This document shows positions 48,083-62,300 of a stretch of 64,000 bases of DNA, in pieces. Origin of the DNA: Gorsachius magnificus (taxonomy: Eukaryota; Chordata; Aves; Pelecaniformes; Ardeidae); assembly GCA_034008185.1 (NCBI GenBank), contig CM067081.1:152302258-152366257 (forward strand), in the 5' to 3' direction. The position numbers and the translations under genes were made by a program. Below the pieces are notes generated by a model. The model saw only the letters and a list, made by a program, of their open reading frames with translations. It made no database searches and was not told the DNA's origin. The first letter of the stretch is position 1. Each line of letters opens with the position of its first letter.

Positions 48083-51000
48083 TCAGTGCCACTCTGCTTG
48101 GCACCAACAGGGTGGGGACTGGCCCTGGCTCTGACTGCAGCACTGCATATGGTCTTTCCTAATCAGAGTCCTGGCTGGCCATCCTCTGTGAGGAGACCAC
48201 CTCTGAGATGACTGCTATGGCATTACAGGGCAGGGAGATTGTGTGGGAGGTCTGGTGCTGGGGGGTGTTTGGGCTGGCTTGTGGGAGAGGTCTTGGGAGA
48301 CTGAGGCAGCTGAAAGCAGTGGTCAAGGTCTTCTGAAATACTTGAGGTTTTCCACAAAGGGTATCCTAAGGACTCTCTCTTCATGGGCTTCTCTATTGGT
48401 TTCCCAGCTCAGATGCTTTTCTAGCACACTGGGCTTGCTCTTGAGGCAGGACAGAAAGGAGAGGTGACTTGAGGGCAATGCTGCATGTGCTGCAAGACCC
48501 TAGACCACTTACAGCCATCCTGCATTTTGTCCCATCTAATTCGTCCATGTGTGTTTATGGTAACAAGTCAACAAAGAGCCCGCATGGACAAGACCTGCTG
48601 GAAAGGACTTAAACTTCTGGGATGTGACTTGCCGGGACTGATGTCCTGTCATCAGTAATAGCATGACACCTGGAGGGTGCAGCGCCTCAGAAGTGGTCCT
48701 TTGCTTTTTATAGGTGAATAGGAAAAAATGCCAGACTTCCAGTCCTTATACACTAAGCCATTTAGCATTCATTTACACGGTCATTGCAGACCTGTTGTCA
48801 GTCAGAAGTTGGGGTCTAGAGGGATTCATTCTGTATAGAAGATAGAACGTTTAGTGGAGTCAAGTATTGCGTGCAGCTCCGCATTTTCACAAAGAGCAGA
48901 CACGGAGTCCAGCTTCCTGCTGTGTTCAGCCAAAACACGACTGTTTACATGCTTACACTGTGAGGCTTTCGCGTTGCCTCTCTGTGGCCCCTGTTAGCTC
49001 TCGCACTGACTGACGCGTACGGGGAAATCTCTATTCAGATAAACCCATCATAGGTCTCCAGTTCGTATTTTGGCTGCTATTATGTCAGCTAATTAAAGCA
49101 GGCTCAGCCCTATGTGAAAAGTTTTATCATAGAAACAAAGTGGGTTTCAAAAGGAGGGAAGTGAGCAGGAGGTTTAGAAGAAGGAAGGGAATGGTCTGAC
49201 ACCTATATCCCACACTGATGCTTATTTGTCCTATTTTGAATGGTCTCTGAAGCTACTCAGTTCTAGAAAAGGAACTTATTTTTTTCTTTTTTTTAACAGT
49301 CATAAGATTGGCTGTTACACTTACCACTTCCAGTGCTGTTTATCTCAAGCTGTAAAGCTACCTCATATTCTATAAACACATTTCTTCGTTATTGTTTTTT
49401 TCTTTTGCTCTCATCTCTGTTAATCAACTGCTTCTTATGTAGCATATACTGTAATGAAAATACCAGACACGGGCTGCTGCAAGCAACAGATCATGAACCC
49501 TTTGGACCACTCATCTTGCACTTGCCAGTCAAGGGGCATTTTGCTTAAATAATGTGCATTGTGCTCAGTCTCCCTTCAATTAGAGTAACCAGGTAAGGTA
49601 ATTGGGCACCCAGCAAATGTGGCAGCTGCAGGCAGTAATCAGAGCTCCAGTACCTGCTCCCATGGCAACCAATGTGTTTACATTCACAAAAGTACACAAC
49701 ATTTTCTTCCTTCTACACAGTAGAGAAAAGAAAGGGTTTAGAGCTACAAGGAAAGAGAGGGATTTACAAGGATAAATGTTTAAGCAAGTGGTTGGGAGAA
49801 ACAGTGTTTGTTCTTTGGAGTGAAAACTTAGAGGATAATGGGTTGTTATCAGACAACAATTAAGCATCTTCACCTCCTGAACTCAGCGGGCAGTAGGCAC
49901 CTCTCAGAAGCAGATCTCATTCCCTTTGAACTAAACTCCCCAAGGGAAAGAGGAGGCAGGAGGGATCCCAGAAGTTAGTGCTCCAGCACTGTTTCTGCAG
50001 ATGTGGCACCAGTGCGGCTTCAGAGGCACCATGTTTATAGAATGCTTTGCAATGACTGTTTTTTCAGAAGTTACAAACTATTCCTTCAAAGGTACTGTGG
50101 AAAAAATGTCATTGCTGCCAGCTTTGCCTGAGGGGTTGTATCAGGGTTGAGATACGTCTGCTGCATCTACTCGTGTGCTGCCAAGTGGCAGAGAGAGGGG
50201 TGGGTGAAAGTTTGGGGCCTGAGCTATGTGCGTACAGGGAAATTATAGGACCTTTTACCTTCCCTTGCCTTCCCAAGAGCTCAGCACCCTCTCCTTCTCC
50301 TGCAGTAGATCCAAGGCAGCCAATACATAAGCACCACTTTCTTTTTCCTGCCCACACATACTCTAAATCTAAACAGAAGAGTGACCTGACCACGCTGGGC
50401 ACTTAGGGCAAAGGTATGTCTGATCATGTGGGTGGATTAGGAGAAACAAGTACAAAACAAGCACAGCTGAAATTGCAGGAAAACTGGTCGGATGTAGCAG
50501 AGTTGACCTTGGTTAAATTCTCAGGTGGAAAACGCGGGCATAAGAGAGCCTCAAGCTCTGGAAATATTTATGTCAGATTCTTTCAGAAAAATGATGCTCT
50601 GAGTGAGTGTCTCATGAAAACATAAATAAGCATTAAGAAATACTAGTCCTTCTCTTTCCATTCTGGTTGCTGTTCATCCTAATGAACACTTGTTCCTCTG
50701 GACTGTGGCTCTTAGTTGACTCAGAACAGATTCTACTCATTAGAGCAACGTACCCATAACAAATAATTTATAAACACTTCCTCATCTACAAATGTCTGGA
50801 CTGATGAAATAAGCAGTTAAGACACTTCCAACATTCTGTAACAAGCAGTGAATCCTCAAAGGAAAAATCGAAACAGTGCAGCTTAATTTGAATACATCTT
50901 CTCCTCATTGCCATGCATTGCTCGAGCTTGGAGAATTACGTATTTGTCAGTTGGACTAAATTTGGCAATTCTGAACGAGGACAGGTGACTGAACTAAAGT

Positions 51001-54000
51001 TCATGGCTTTTTTATGGCTGCAGGTTACCCCAAAATTATAAAAGATTCAGACCTGCTAGGATTTCAAAGTTCTGCATCTTCACCTGATAAAGGAGGAAGA
51101 AATGATATGTCCTCTCCATATATCTACCTGGTAACAGGATTATGAGGGAAGATGCTAAAATGTCTCTGTTTAAGACTGTGATTTATGATTTAAGCCCTGG
51201 TATTGCAAGGAGCTCCCCTCTGTGCATATGCAAACTCACTTGTGCCGGTGTGTCTGTGCTGGGGCATCGGGCTCTGTCTGCAGAGTTTTCATTGCCAGAC
51301 TGTGTTTTAAATTTTCTGATTTGTTTCTTCAGACAAAAAGTTCTATTATGGCAAATCAGGTGGAGTATTTCAATGGGATTAAGTGCATCAGGTTTTTAGT
51401 CTACAGAAATTACCCCTGGCTCTGCCACTGGTCTTCTAGGTGACCTGGTGCATGTTTTTTTGCTCCTCTACCTCTTTCTCAATTTCCCCATGTGTGAAAT
51501 GCTACTACCCTAGTTAGTATTGTTTAAGAAAATTACGCGCACTGTAAAAGTGTTTGACTTTTTTGCCCAAATCACCTGCAATTTTGAGATTACCGTGATA
51601 AAAATTGAGCTCATTTTTAGATTTAATTTCTGCTATCAAAGGTGCTTTGCTGTAACCCTTTAGACAAGCTGTGACAGACCTGACTTAGTGATTGCTCATA
51701 AAACATCCATTAAATAGAAGTAACATTAAATGAAAATTTTAGATGTGCTACCTCATGTGAAGGTAATAGAAGATGTTAATGTATCTATCAAAAGATTTCC
51801 TTTATGTTTTAATTATTTTATAAAAAGATTATTCTGGTGCAGTTTTTTAAAAGAAACATTCACTTTGAGCAGATTCAATTATTTCTGCTCACTTGAAATA
51901 CACTATTTCAGTGCAGTCTCAGTGGGAATAATGTCACTGCACAAAGAGGTACGAAAGCGTTTTATGTTATTAAGGGGGAATGAATCTGTTACCTTATTTA
52001 GGCAAAGACTTAAGATGGTTCAAAAAAAATATTTCCTATTATTCCCTGATACATGGTGGACATTAGAGTAATCTGAAAAAAGGCCTAGAAGCTACATTCT
52101 AACAGAATAGCTTGCTCCATCAAAATTCAAACATTTTGCAAACAGTATGGCTTTACCAGTTTCTTTTTGGAACAGAAAAATTGTGATAATTGCAAAAAGT
52201 CTTCTTCCAACATTTTCTAGATAAAATTTCTATGTAATTTCCTTATAATTTTGTTTCCAAAGAAAAGTATTCTCAAGCAAATAATCAAAGTAAAAAAAAA
52301 ATCAACAATGGAAAATGTTGTTTGACAATGCATTTTCTTGTTCTGAATTTCAGTTTTGAATCAATAGTATGTCACATTTTAAAATGTTCTGTGAAAAAAA
52401 AAACACTTCCGCCCAAATGATTTATGACTTATTCTTCTATTTGTTGGCCACTTAAAAGTAGTGTAATACAGACTCCAGAAATAAAGGATAGTGGAGCTGT
52501 TTGCTTTTTGGCATCCTTTTCGGGACAATTTTTATATAAGCTGCCAAAACCTGAAAAAAGTTATTTGGAAGCAATCAGTCAGTCCTTTAAGTGGTGTGAG
52601 AAGATGATCTTTGTGTACCTGTATTTGAGGAGTACAGTCTCTGCCAGGCAAGGGGTGCAAGCTACTGCTGAAGCATACTGGCCAACATTCACTGAAGCTT
52701 CCACAAGGTGATCAAATGAAGCATGGAACAGGTAAGTGAAAAGTGTTTCTAGTGCAGGTCTTATATCAGAACTTACTTCATTTATTGAAATCCACACTGG
52801 ATTTCTTTGTCTTTTCAGGATCTCCTTTCTCATGATACGTGTATGCAAATCTGTGTCAACATAGAGCACCACTGTGGAAGAGGAACCCCAGGAGAAAAAT
52901 CAAAAGCATAAACCCAGTAACGCTTGTGCAAGTGTCTTACAAACATATGAAGCCAGCCTTTTTCCTTCCAGCCTGGGTTCAGTTACTCTAAGCGTATTGA
53001 ATCAAACAGGACATTTGTGTCATTCCCAAGTCAGATTAGTGATACAGACAGCTCCACGATGGATGCATACCTACTTATGTAGTAACTGAATCATGCATCA
53101 ATATCCTGTGATATCAGTGCTCAGAGTAATACCAGTCAACATCGTTCTAATATTTTAAATGACAAAAGTATAGCTACTAAGAAAGCAATAAAATCTCACT
53201 ATTGTGACTGCTCAATATTCTCATGAACAAGTTTCTGCTTTAAACAGGCCAAGGAAGGAGCAGAAGCTCTGACCCTGGCTGGCATTCGGGTAAGGGCACC
53301 AACCTGAAGCCCCAGCCTGCCCATTGCCTGCAGGGCCAGCAGTGGCAGAGGGCGGTGGGACTGGTTGAACCCCCCTTCCTGCAGAGAGCACCCTTGGATG
53401 CAGAAATCCCCTCCTGGCCCTGATGTGCTTTGGAAGGTGAAAGGATGCGTTTATTTAAGGTAAAGAGAAAACAAACAAAAAATAATTCTTTCCCCTTCTT
53501 CCAGAAGCTGCAGCCTGAGCATTTATTTATGCTTGTGTGAGATTCGAAGGTCTTATCAAAAGTTTAGCAATATTACTGTAGGCAGGCTAATGGGATCCCA
53601 GTTTAATTAAGGACTGTATTTAATATGGTTTGCTTATTACCACTTAAAAAAAAAAAGCAAACAAACCCCCTAAACTAGCTGTCTATCAAACATGTTCCTA
53701 TTGGAAGTGGCATTTACCCTATGCCCAGAAAAGATAAAGGACTTTGTAATCCCGAACTGTGGCTTTCTCAGTTGCTGCTGGAAATGACCTTTCCAATGCC
53801 CTGTACCTTTGTTGCATCCTGAAGTTTTCTTCTTTTTCTTATCTTTGAAACTCTGTTCTACCTCAGGATAAGTCAATGTATGTCTCTGCTATAGTCATAA
53901 ACCTGTGGGCCTCTTCCGTAGCTCTCCTTTTGACCTTTTCCTGTAAGGTTGCCCTGGAACTGTGTACGGGGAGACTCTCACAAGGGTCTGGAGACCAGAA

Positions 54001-57000
54001 TTGTCTGGAAAAGGTTGTTTAGAGAAACAGGGAGAGATGGCCAAAGGGCATAGCAGCTGTGTTAGGTGGCTCTGTCTCTGTTGAAGGGGTGCAGCAGGGT
54101 TGCTCCGCCCATAACCCCAATGTACACTGCCTGGGGACCTCCAGCAGCAGCAACACCTTAGGGCACTGCTAGCAAAGTCTTTTTGTTGCTCATCTAGTTA
54201 TTGGGAATTTTATTATTGGGAATCTACTCTTTGTCATGGCTCTGAACCACGAGGTAAGGCAAAATTGTCATAGCTCATAATTTTTCCAGTAAGTACCCCA
54301 AACTGGTTGGTGGAGGAGAAGGGGTGATAGTGCCTGGTAGCAGCTGAGTGACAAGTCACATGAGTATGCTGTGAGCATCCAGCTTTGAGGACCCCCATCA
54401 TTCAGCAGATTAGGACCTCAGCCATGGTGTCAGGCTGCTGGCTTCTGAGGGCTAGGACACAAGGATGGGTGTTTTCCTGTCTGAGGAGTTCCTTTTGCTG
54501 TACAGGGGGCCCAGGTATCTTCTTGCTCATCAGCATGTAGCCTGGCCTCTGGCTATGGTTGTGCATGTAGCAAGGGAGCAGCACAAATGCCCTTTCTAAT
54601 GGGGCAGTTAGTTGCTGGCAAGGTCACAAGAATAGCCCAGCACAAGAGAAGGCTAGGTACGCTCTGCTGATGAGTTCTCGAAGGAGCTCATCATATACTG
54701 GGCTGCAAAAAAGTACCAGTAGCTGAGGTGCACCTTCCATTATGTTGCTTTATCGAGTATCTGCCAATGGAGCTGGGTCACTGGTGCTCACCCCAGCGAG
54801 GACATGACTCTCTCTGGAGCCATCAGGGGCATGCTGGACAAATACAATAATGGTTCCAGAAGGGCTCTTCTGGTGGTGCTGTAGGTAAAGCCAATAGTAC
54901 TAACTTATTTTCAGCTGTTTTAGGGAAACACTGTCAATATATACATATCCTTTCTTGGCATCTGCAGTGTGTTAAGTGTGTGTATCCGCAAGGGGAATTC
55001 AAACCATTATCTCCATAAAGAATCAACAAATATTTTCTGCAGATAAGTCCTATTCACAGTCTCATATACAATATTCCTAAGATCAAGGGTGTCCTATGCA
55101 GCTCAGTTAATATTTGGAACCTGCTTTCTGAGGGAAAGTCACTCTACAAGGTAGAGCCTGTCTGTCATCTGCTGATGCACAGAGGGACCAGCAGGTGCAA
55201 TTGAGGTTAATTATGCACCCAAGCACTGTCGTCTCTCCTTCACAGCACATGGTAGAAAGATTTAAAAGAGATTGAGATAGTGTCCTGAAGCACACAAAGG
55301 GAACAACTCAGCTCTCCGGGGGAGTTAAAAATCTCCAGAAATGTGGCAAACGACCTGTGGGCCATAGGTGCTAGGAAGAAGTTTAATTTCTAGCAACAGA
55401 GTAGTGAATGACTTTCAGTCAACTTGGATCAGTGAAGGACAGAATTTTTAATACAGGTGTTTGAAGAATTCTGAATTTTCTTTTAAAAAGAAACTTATAT
55501 ATGGCACAGAAAAGGAAGTGGGGTTGAATAAGAATTCCTGATTAATCTGAGGCAGGAAATGTTTGGTGGAATTAACTGAACTGACATTGAAACCAAAACC
55601 ACTCAGGCTTTCAGAAAACCCTACACTAACTCCCAGCAAAGGAAAATCAGAGTCCAGCAAAACCAGCATGCGGAACAACAAAGAGTACAGCACAAATGTA
55701 AGAACAAAACCCGACAGAAACCACCTGCATGTGAAAAAGTAACAAGAACTTAATCAATTTTCAAGACTATGCAAATGCCATTGTGCAATGTTCAGTGTTA
55801 GGATGATCATCTTGAAAACACAAACCCCCATGTTTTGAAGGAACCTTTTGGGGAAATACTATTTCCTTTGGTATTTCTTATATATTTATCTTAAATGCAT
55901 CCCCAGTGCACAATTCAGTTATTAAGCACCAATTTTCTTCCTACATATTTCTTTAAAAATTCTTCATAAAATCTTTGTGTGCAACTATAATAAATTTTAA
56001 TTTAAAATTCTGCCTATACGGAATCAGTATTTACCAAGTTTCTACAACATACCCAAGCCTATTACATTACAAACAATATTCTTTCAACTGCTGTTGTTGA
56101 GATGGGATCAGACATGACAAGTGTCACACTTCTTAAGAAATTGAGAGAATCGTCGTTTTAAGATGGCATGAGACTATTTCCTACTACACAGTTCATCTGA
56201 CACTATGTATTCCTGCTCATACAAACTTTCTGTATCCAGCTTTTTATCTAATTTCAACCTTTTAATGATACTTACATTCTTGAAAAATCAACATAACTTT
56301 TGAGACACTGAAAGTTAAGAGTTTAGTAAAATTTCAGATTTAAAGGGTTTCATGGTTGAAATAAAAATGTTAAATCATTTAAGAGGTAATATGTACTAGA
56401 TAACTAAGTTGGGTTTTTTTCTGCTTAGATGGATATGGGTTTTCTGTAAAAGTTAGATTTATGGTCAGAGAGCAGCCCTTCAGTGAATGCATTGTCATGG
56501 GCCCAAGCACACACAAAATGTTGGTTTTAATTTTCTAGCTACTTAACTATATCTTCATGGATTACAATGCTATTCAGTTATTCAAAGCATTTTTGTCTTT
56601 GTCATCATTACTGTCCTTAAAGAACCTAAAAATTACAGCTGGGGAATCCTCACCGCAAAAATAAAAGTAACTTCTAGCAACTAGTGAGCACTTTAAAATA
56701 CTGGTAATGTCAGGGAAAAGAGATAACACACTTGCAAGGATCTGTCTCCATGTTCCATATACTAATGCTGACAGAAAACATATTTCTGGTCATTTTAAAC
56801 TTCTTGTGGCAAATTAGGAAAAATTATTGCAAATTTTTATCTTGAATATCTTAAAATCTTCAGGATAAAGTGGAAATTCAGCTATGGTTCACTTTATCTT
56901 AGGTAACATATCAGATTAGCAATTAACAGGAAGAAAATATTCATTTTCCTTTTTCTTTAAATCACATGGGTGTTTTTTAAATTTACCATTTACATTATCA

Positions 57001-59179
57001 GCTGTAAATGATGCTAGACTGTTGATTTTCAAGCCACTTTTTTTCACTTTCAGATAGCCCTAATGCAGATTAACTCCCATGCTGCAGGTAATCAAGCAGG
57101 TAATGGATTTTTCTACTTTCAACTGTGGAGTAACAAAAAAATTCTTGGGAGCATTTTGAAACGTTTATGCTTTGAAGCATCAGAAGGCACAAGAAAGTCT
57201 CTTTAATCCAACCTTTTTTTTTTTTTATTGTAACAGGAGTTAGTGTATTATTGGAAAAACATGAAGGTTTTGTCTTACTGGAATATGTCATCTCATCTGA
57301 GGGTGAATTTCAGAAGACTGAACTATTTAATTTGCTGTCAAAGTGTCCTATAAGAAGCATTACATGCTATTTTTTTCCTTCTGTAGAAGCCAATAGCCAA
57401 TGTATTTTCTGTATGTCAGCTGTTGTTAGCAAACAGAAGTCTTAAGATTTTTGTTCCTAGAAGTAATGTTAATTTTATTTTATGAGATGCTTTGTTTGCA
57501 ACCTGACATTTGACAATCCGCTAGAATTGAAAAACTTTCTCCGCATACAATATAGTCTTCAGGCAAAATTTTTGCTAACTTTGGTGCTCTGGCCAAAACC
57601 ACTTCTCCATTTGCCTCAGAAGGTAATGATGTTTTTGTTTTTTAGGAAAACTGCCTTGACTTCCTGACTAAATATTAACATTGCGCTTGTTTTCATATCC
57701 ATGGTCCATACAAGTATAAATCTGAACTGATATAGCAGGACCTTCTGGGGGAAATAACATGAACTGCTTGAAATTCCTCCTGGAGGGCTCTGGGAACAAA
57801 CCAATGCTTAATGATGAAGGTGGTTCAGAGTTCATTCAATCACTTAGTTTTAAGTTGGTCGATTGCTATGAACCAGTCCATTGTCTGATCTATGCAGGTG
57901 ACTGGGAGTTCCCAGACGGCCCAGGGAGTGAAGCAATGAAGTGCCCTGGATGGACACACAGGCATAGGCCTGATACCCAGCTACACCACAGTTATAATTA
58001 TGGGGTAGACTTGAATGTCATAACTGTTGCTCACTTCTAACTGGTGTCCCATAGCTTTTGCCAAAGGGTCACTGCTGGATTCCTGCCTAGGGAGAAAAAG
58101 AAATTTCCAAAGCCTGTTCTTTTCTGGAAGTGTATGGTTACTCTTGCTGACATTAGTAGGAGGGAGTAGAAAACACGCCCACCTAAGATGTATTTACTCA
58201 AGTCATGGGGATAACTCACACTGTCAAGAAAGGGACTGTACCCTGCCTGAGGTCAGAGTGACTGGGGAAGAGAAGATCTCCACCAGGTTAGATGCTCTTT
58301 GAGTCTAGTGCTTGCTTAATGCCAGTGTTTTAGAGACAGTTCCAGACAAATGTATATGACCAAGCTAATGTCCTGCAGGCATAGTTTTATTTGAACTTTC
58401 ATCTCTTAATCTGTATAACATGCTTTAAATCTCACTGCAGGCTATTAGTAGACACAGGGATGTCACTTAAACTAGAATAAACCAAAACAGAGTGGCTTAA
58501 GAAAATGGTTGTTTTTGCAGGGAAGGCAGGGATTGATTGGCTTTGGCACTGATCACTTTCCCTGTGGTTAAAAATAATCCCTAAAAGGAAAGGCACATAG
58601 ATGTGGGAAATGTAAGAGCCTATCTTGCATTTGCTGCTACTGTATCTGTTGAAAGGATGCAGAAAATTATTGGCCAGCTATCCTGAATGTACTTATTTTT
58701 AGAAGGGTAAAAACGAGGAGAAACATCACTGTTTCTCAAGCAGTAGCAGAATATTTGTACTCTTCCATGAGCAAAATGAAAATGGGTGAGAGACCTTCAT
58801 GATGATTTGAACTGATCACTGTTAACCTTGTGCTTTCTTAGCAGTTTACTGTCCCTTTTTCTCCAGCTCTTCTTCATAGACTTTGGACTGTCAGGGACAG
58901 GAACTAGTTTAGATATGTTAAGTTCTCAGTCCCGCAAAACCTGAGCAGGGCTGTAGGTATGCACCACAAACACAGAAAACAAAACCAGTAGTCAGCTACT
59001 TTCTTCCAAAATATAACAAAAGCTGCCCAATCTCTGAACTGTCTAAATAGTTCCCCAGTTCTCCAAGTGAATACAAAGCAAACACAGAATGAAGACATTT
59101 AAAAAGAAGGCCAGGAGCCCCCCAGTGCCTCTGAGGTGTGAGTGAGAACGCTGAGCCAGGCTCCTTGTGGTGTGCACGC
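48083..59179. other. Long intergenic stretch, no gene seen
   Basis: This region has mixed composition, with AT-rich sequence from about 55700 to 57500. Open frames stay below 115 codons and show no known motif. CpG and TAAT-core containing stretches near 48960-49130 and 53490-53640 look like possible conserved elements. T or A tracts occur near 53644-53657 and 57211-57226. Confidence 0.55.
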
Positions 59180-59335
59180 TGGGAGAACAGAGGAAGCAAG
59201 GGAGGCCCTGGCTAGATATAAGGTAAATTTTTTCACTGTGAGGATAGTTAACCACAGAAACAGGTTGCCCAGGGAACTTGTGGGATCTCCGTCCTTGAAG
59301 GTTTTCAGGATTCCACTGTACAACTGTAGCTGATG
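59180..59335 (+). mobile_element. Short CR1 LINE fragment, sense
   Basis: The sequence CTAGATATAAGGTAAATTTTTTCACTGTGAGGATAGTTAACCACAG, then CAGGTTGCCCAGGGAACTTGTGGGATCTCCGTCCTTGAAG, is a diverged CR1 ORF2 C-terminal segment. The translation VNFFTVRIVNHRNRLPREL is visible in the plus frame. The 3' UTR and terminal repeats are missing, so it is an internal fragment or a copy cut by deletion. The less clear upstream part (from about 59100) may also belong to it. Confidence 0.8.
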
Positions 59336-62300
59336 GCTATGCTCTGAGTTCAACGCCGCTTTCTGCAGAAAATTGTTTGTACTTTAACTTCGCTTTTTGC
59401 ATTTCCTCTCCACTTTTTGTGTTCTTGTTCCAGTTTTTGGTCCGAAATCCCAGCCTGGTTGCATTTCTATTAGAGTTGGATTTTGCCTTGTGTTTATAAG
59501 AAAACTCTATGACTTATGCACAATCACAGCCAGATTTATCAGAAATACGAACAAAACTGCCACCAAATTTATACGTTCCTGGATTCTTTTTTAATGCCTT
59601 GAGAAATACCTTCTGTCGTAACAAGGTGAGAGCACTGTGTGAGGGGTTGTGTCTGTGCACGCAATGCCAGTGAAAAGGCTGCAAGACTTCTTGTGATTGT
59701 CAGAGTGGAAGGACTGGGGCTGTTCAGAGCTCCTGTAACACTTAAAAACGCTATTGTTGCTCTACTTGACATCAGAACAATGTCCCTGTTACTGGTGCAG
59801 TGAAAAAGATGGGGCATAAAAGTGGCCGTTTGGCACTGACTGAGTATGAAGGCCATCTCAGACTTGCTTTTCCTAGCTCAGAAAGACACTTCTGACTCGA
59901 AGTTGCTCATACTAAGCACAGCTACTTTCCAGTTGGTCCCTTGGCTTTTATTATCCATTACTTCAGCCCTAATAGTTCTTGCCTTCCTTTTATTCTGAGA
60001 GACTGCATTGCTCGGATACTAATACTTTATTTCTTTTGAATTTAATCTGCCAAAATGGAACAAAGCTGATTTCTTGAGTACAATTTCTTTCTCAGGCCAA
60101 GGACTTTAAACCTTTACAACAAGCTGTAGAGGTTACAAACATTTTAGAGGTTGTAACTTTGTTATGAGGAAGGGACATAAAACAGTCAGATTTGAAATAT
60201 TTACAGCTGAAGGGAGTGCCAAATGGGTAATCAGCTTTCTGCCAGTATTGGGTATAAGATCAAATTATAGGGATGTTAATGGGACCCTTTATGGTGCTAG
60301 AAAATTTCCTGACACTTTCTGAAGCAGGACTTTGCCTTCCTTCATGGCAGACTTCTTCCATCTTTGTGTTCCTTCACGTTTCCAAAGTGTAAATGACTTA
60401 CAGGTGGCCAAACAAATTCTGAGTTAAATTACATCCAGTGCTGCACTGAGGCATATTACTCAATGCTTTCTATCTGTCACCTTTGAATTTATAGCTATTT
60501 TTTCTAACTATTTGGGGGCTGAAACTTTCTGTTCTTGGCATGTTTCTTAGAGGTTTTCTGGAGAGTTTGATAAAAAAAGGAGTTGTTTGCTTTTAAGAAT
60601 GAAAAGTAAAAGTAGGTTGTTTTTCCCGATTATTTTGAACAGCAGTGGTGCTTCAAGTATTAAGATAAGAAATGTGAAGTTTAAGAAGGTCAAGCTAAGC
60701 AGCTTCTTTCATTCTCATATGCAAATCCACCCAAAGTTGTTGATAATCACCATTTGCAGAGATATAACACAACTGTATTATATACATTGCTTCATCTTGC
60801 TTAGTCTACTGAACCATATTTTAATTCTCTCATCTGAATAATGGCAAAATTATTTTCCTTTTACAGTACCTGTTTTTCCTTATCAGAATAATTTTTGCCC
60901 TAAGGAAGGAGCATAATGTGGAAGACAAGGGGAAATTGTATTATTCTCACATCATGAATGTAACATTTGTATCTGTGATATTTAAGTCAAAATTTTGCAG
61001 AATAAGAGTACCTATCCTTACACTTATAGCTGGGGTTCAGGTTGAAATGTATTATTTGCCCAAATACTTCTGGAAACTAAACATACAGATGAGCCAGTCT
61101 GGGCAGAACTAGTCCTTGAAAACCATATAGAGATCAGTTCTCTATGGTAAGCAAATTTTACAGTTATTGCAATCATCTACCATTATTATTGTTGCTAATG
61201 AAACACCCAAATCTCATTAAGTCTTCAAAGTAGCCATTTAATATAATATTGTATAGCATTTCATTATTACAAAACTATTCAGACCTCTGAGACAACTGGT
61301 AGATAATCAGTAGGTATTAGACCAAGAGGAAGATGGCAAATGTTGTTCTGCTTTGGCTTGTTTTTCTGAATTAATTATTGAATCAAGTTGGATTTTGCAT
61401 GGACAAAGAAGTGTTCTTGACCAATAAAACCCATTTAATATCTCTGTCCTTTCTATGTGTGCCACCTATCTGGCATTGATTTATCAGTAGAGGTTGCAGA
61501 GAGCTGTTGCTAGGGGACAGAGCTTTTGTAGGTACCCATTAAAGCAATATTCCTGAAGAAGAAAAGTAATTTACATATTTCAAGTGCTGCCTGCAAAAAA
61601 ATATTTAATCAAGCCCCAATAAGTTATAAAAGGGAACAAACATAATCATCTATATGAGTAACAGCCTTTATGCCAAAGAGAAAAATAGGAGCACGGGTCA
61701 GACTCTCTGGTCTGGGTGCTACTCCTTTGTACCCTGGCAGATAACCCAAGAGATTTTTTTTATTTCATTAAGTTCCTCTCAGTTTATACCCCATAACCAA
61801 GATCAGAATACTTGGAATGAATTTGACCTAATGTATACATTAATCTACTTTCACTCAGCAAAATAGCTTAAATGTTAACCAAACTGCCTCATCTCCAGGG
61901 TAAAAGCCATGGGAGGGAAGAAAACTTTCAAGACCACCTCTTCTAGTTCCCAAAGAAGTAAAATGCTTTCTGAGTTGTTGCCTTTCTGAGAAGAACCCCT
62001 GTGATGGGACTATGCTTTTAAGCTGTTCAGGTCCCCTAGCTCTTTAGTTCCTCTTCTTTTTTTTTTAATTTTGTTTTTCTTTTAAACCTTCCTTTTCTAT
62101 AGCTTTCTGGTATATCAGTTTCACAAAAATGTGGATAGATGACTGTGAAAACTCCTCAAATTCTCTTCCCTCCCCATTTCTAAAAGCTTATTTTTGCAGG
62201 ACTTAAAGGTTCATTACTTTCTTTCTTTCTTTCTTAAAACATACATTTCATTGATGAGACTGTTTTTCCACAAATGCTGCTCAGAATTTATGGCTTTTGC

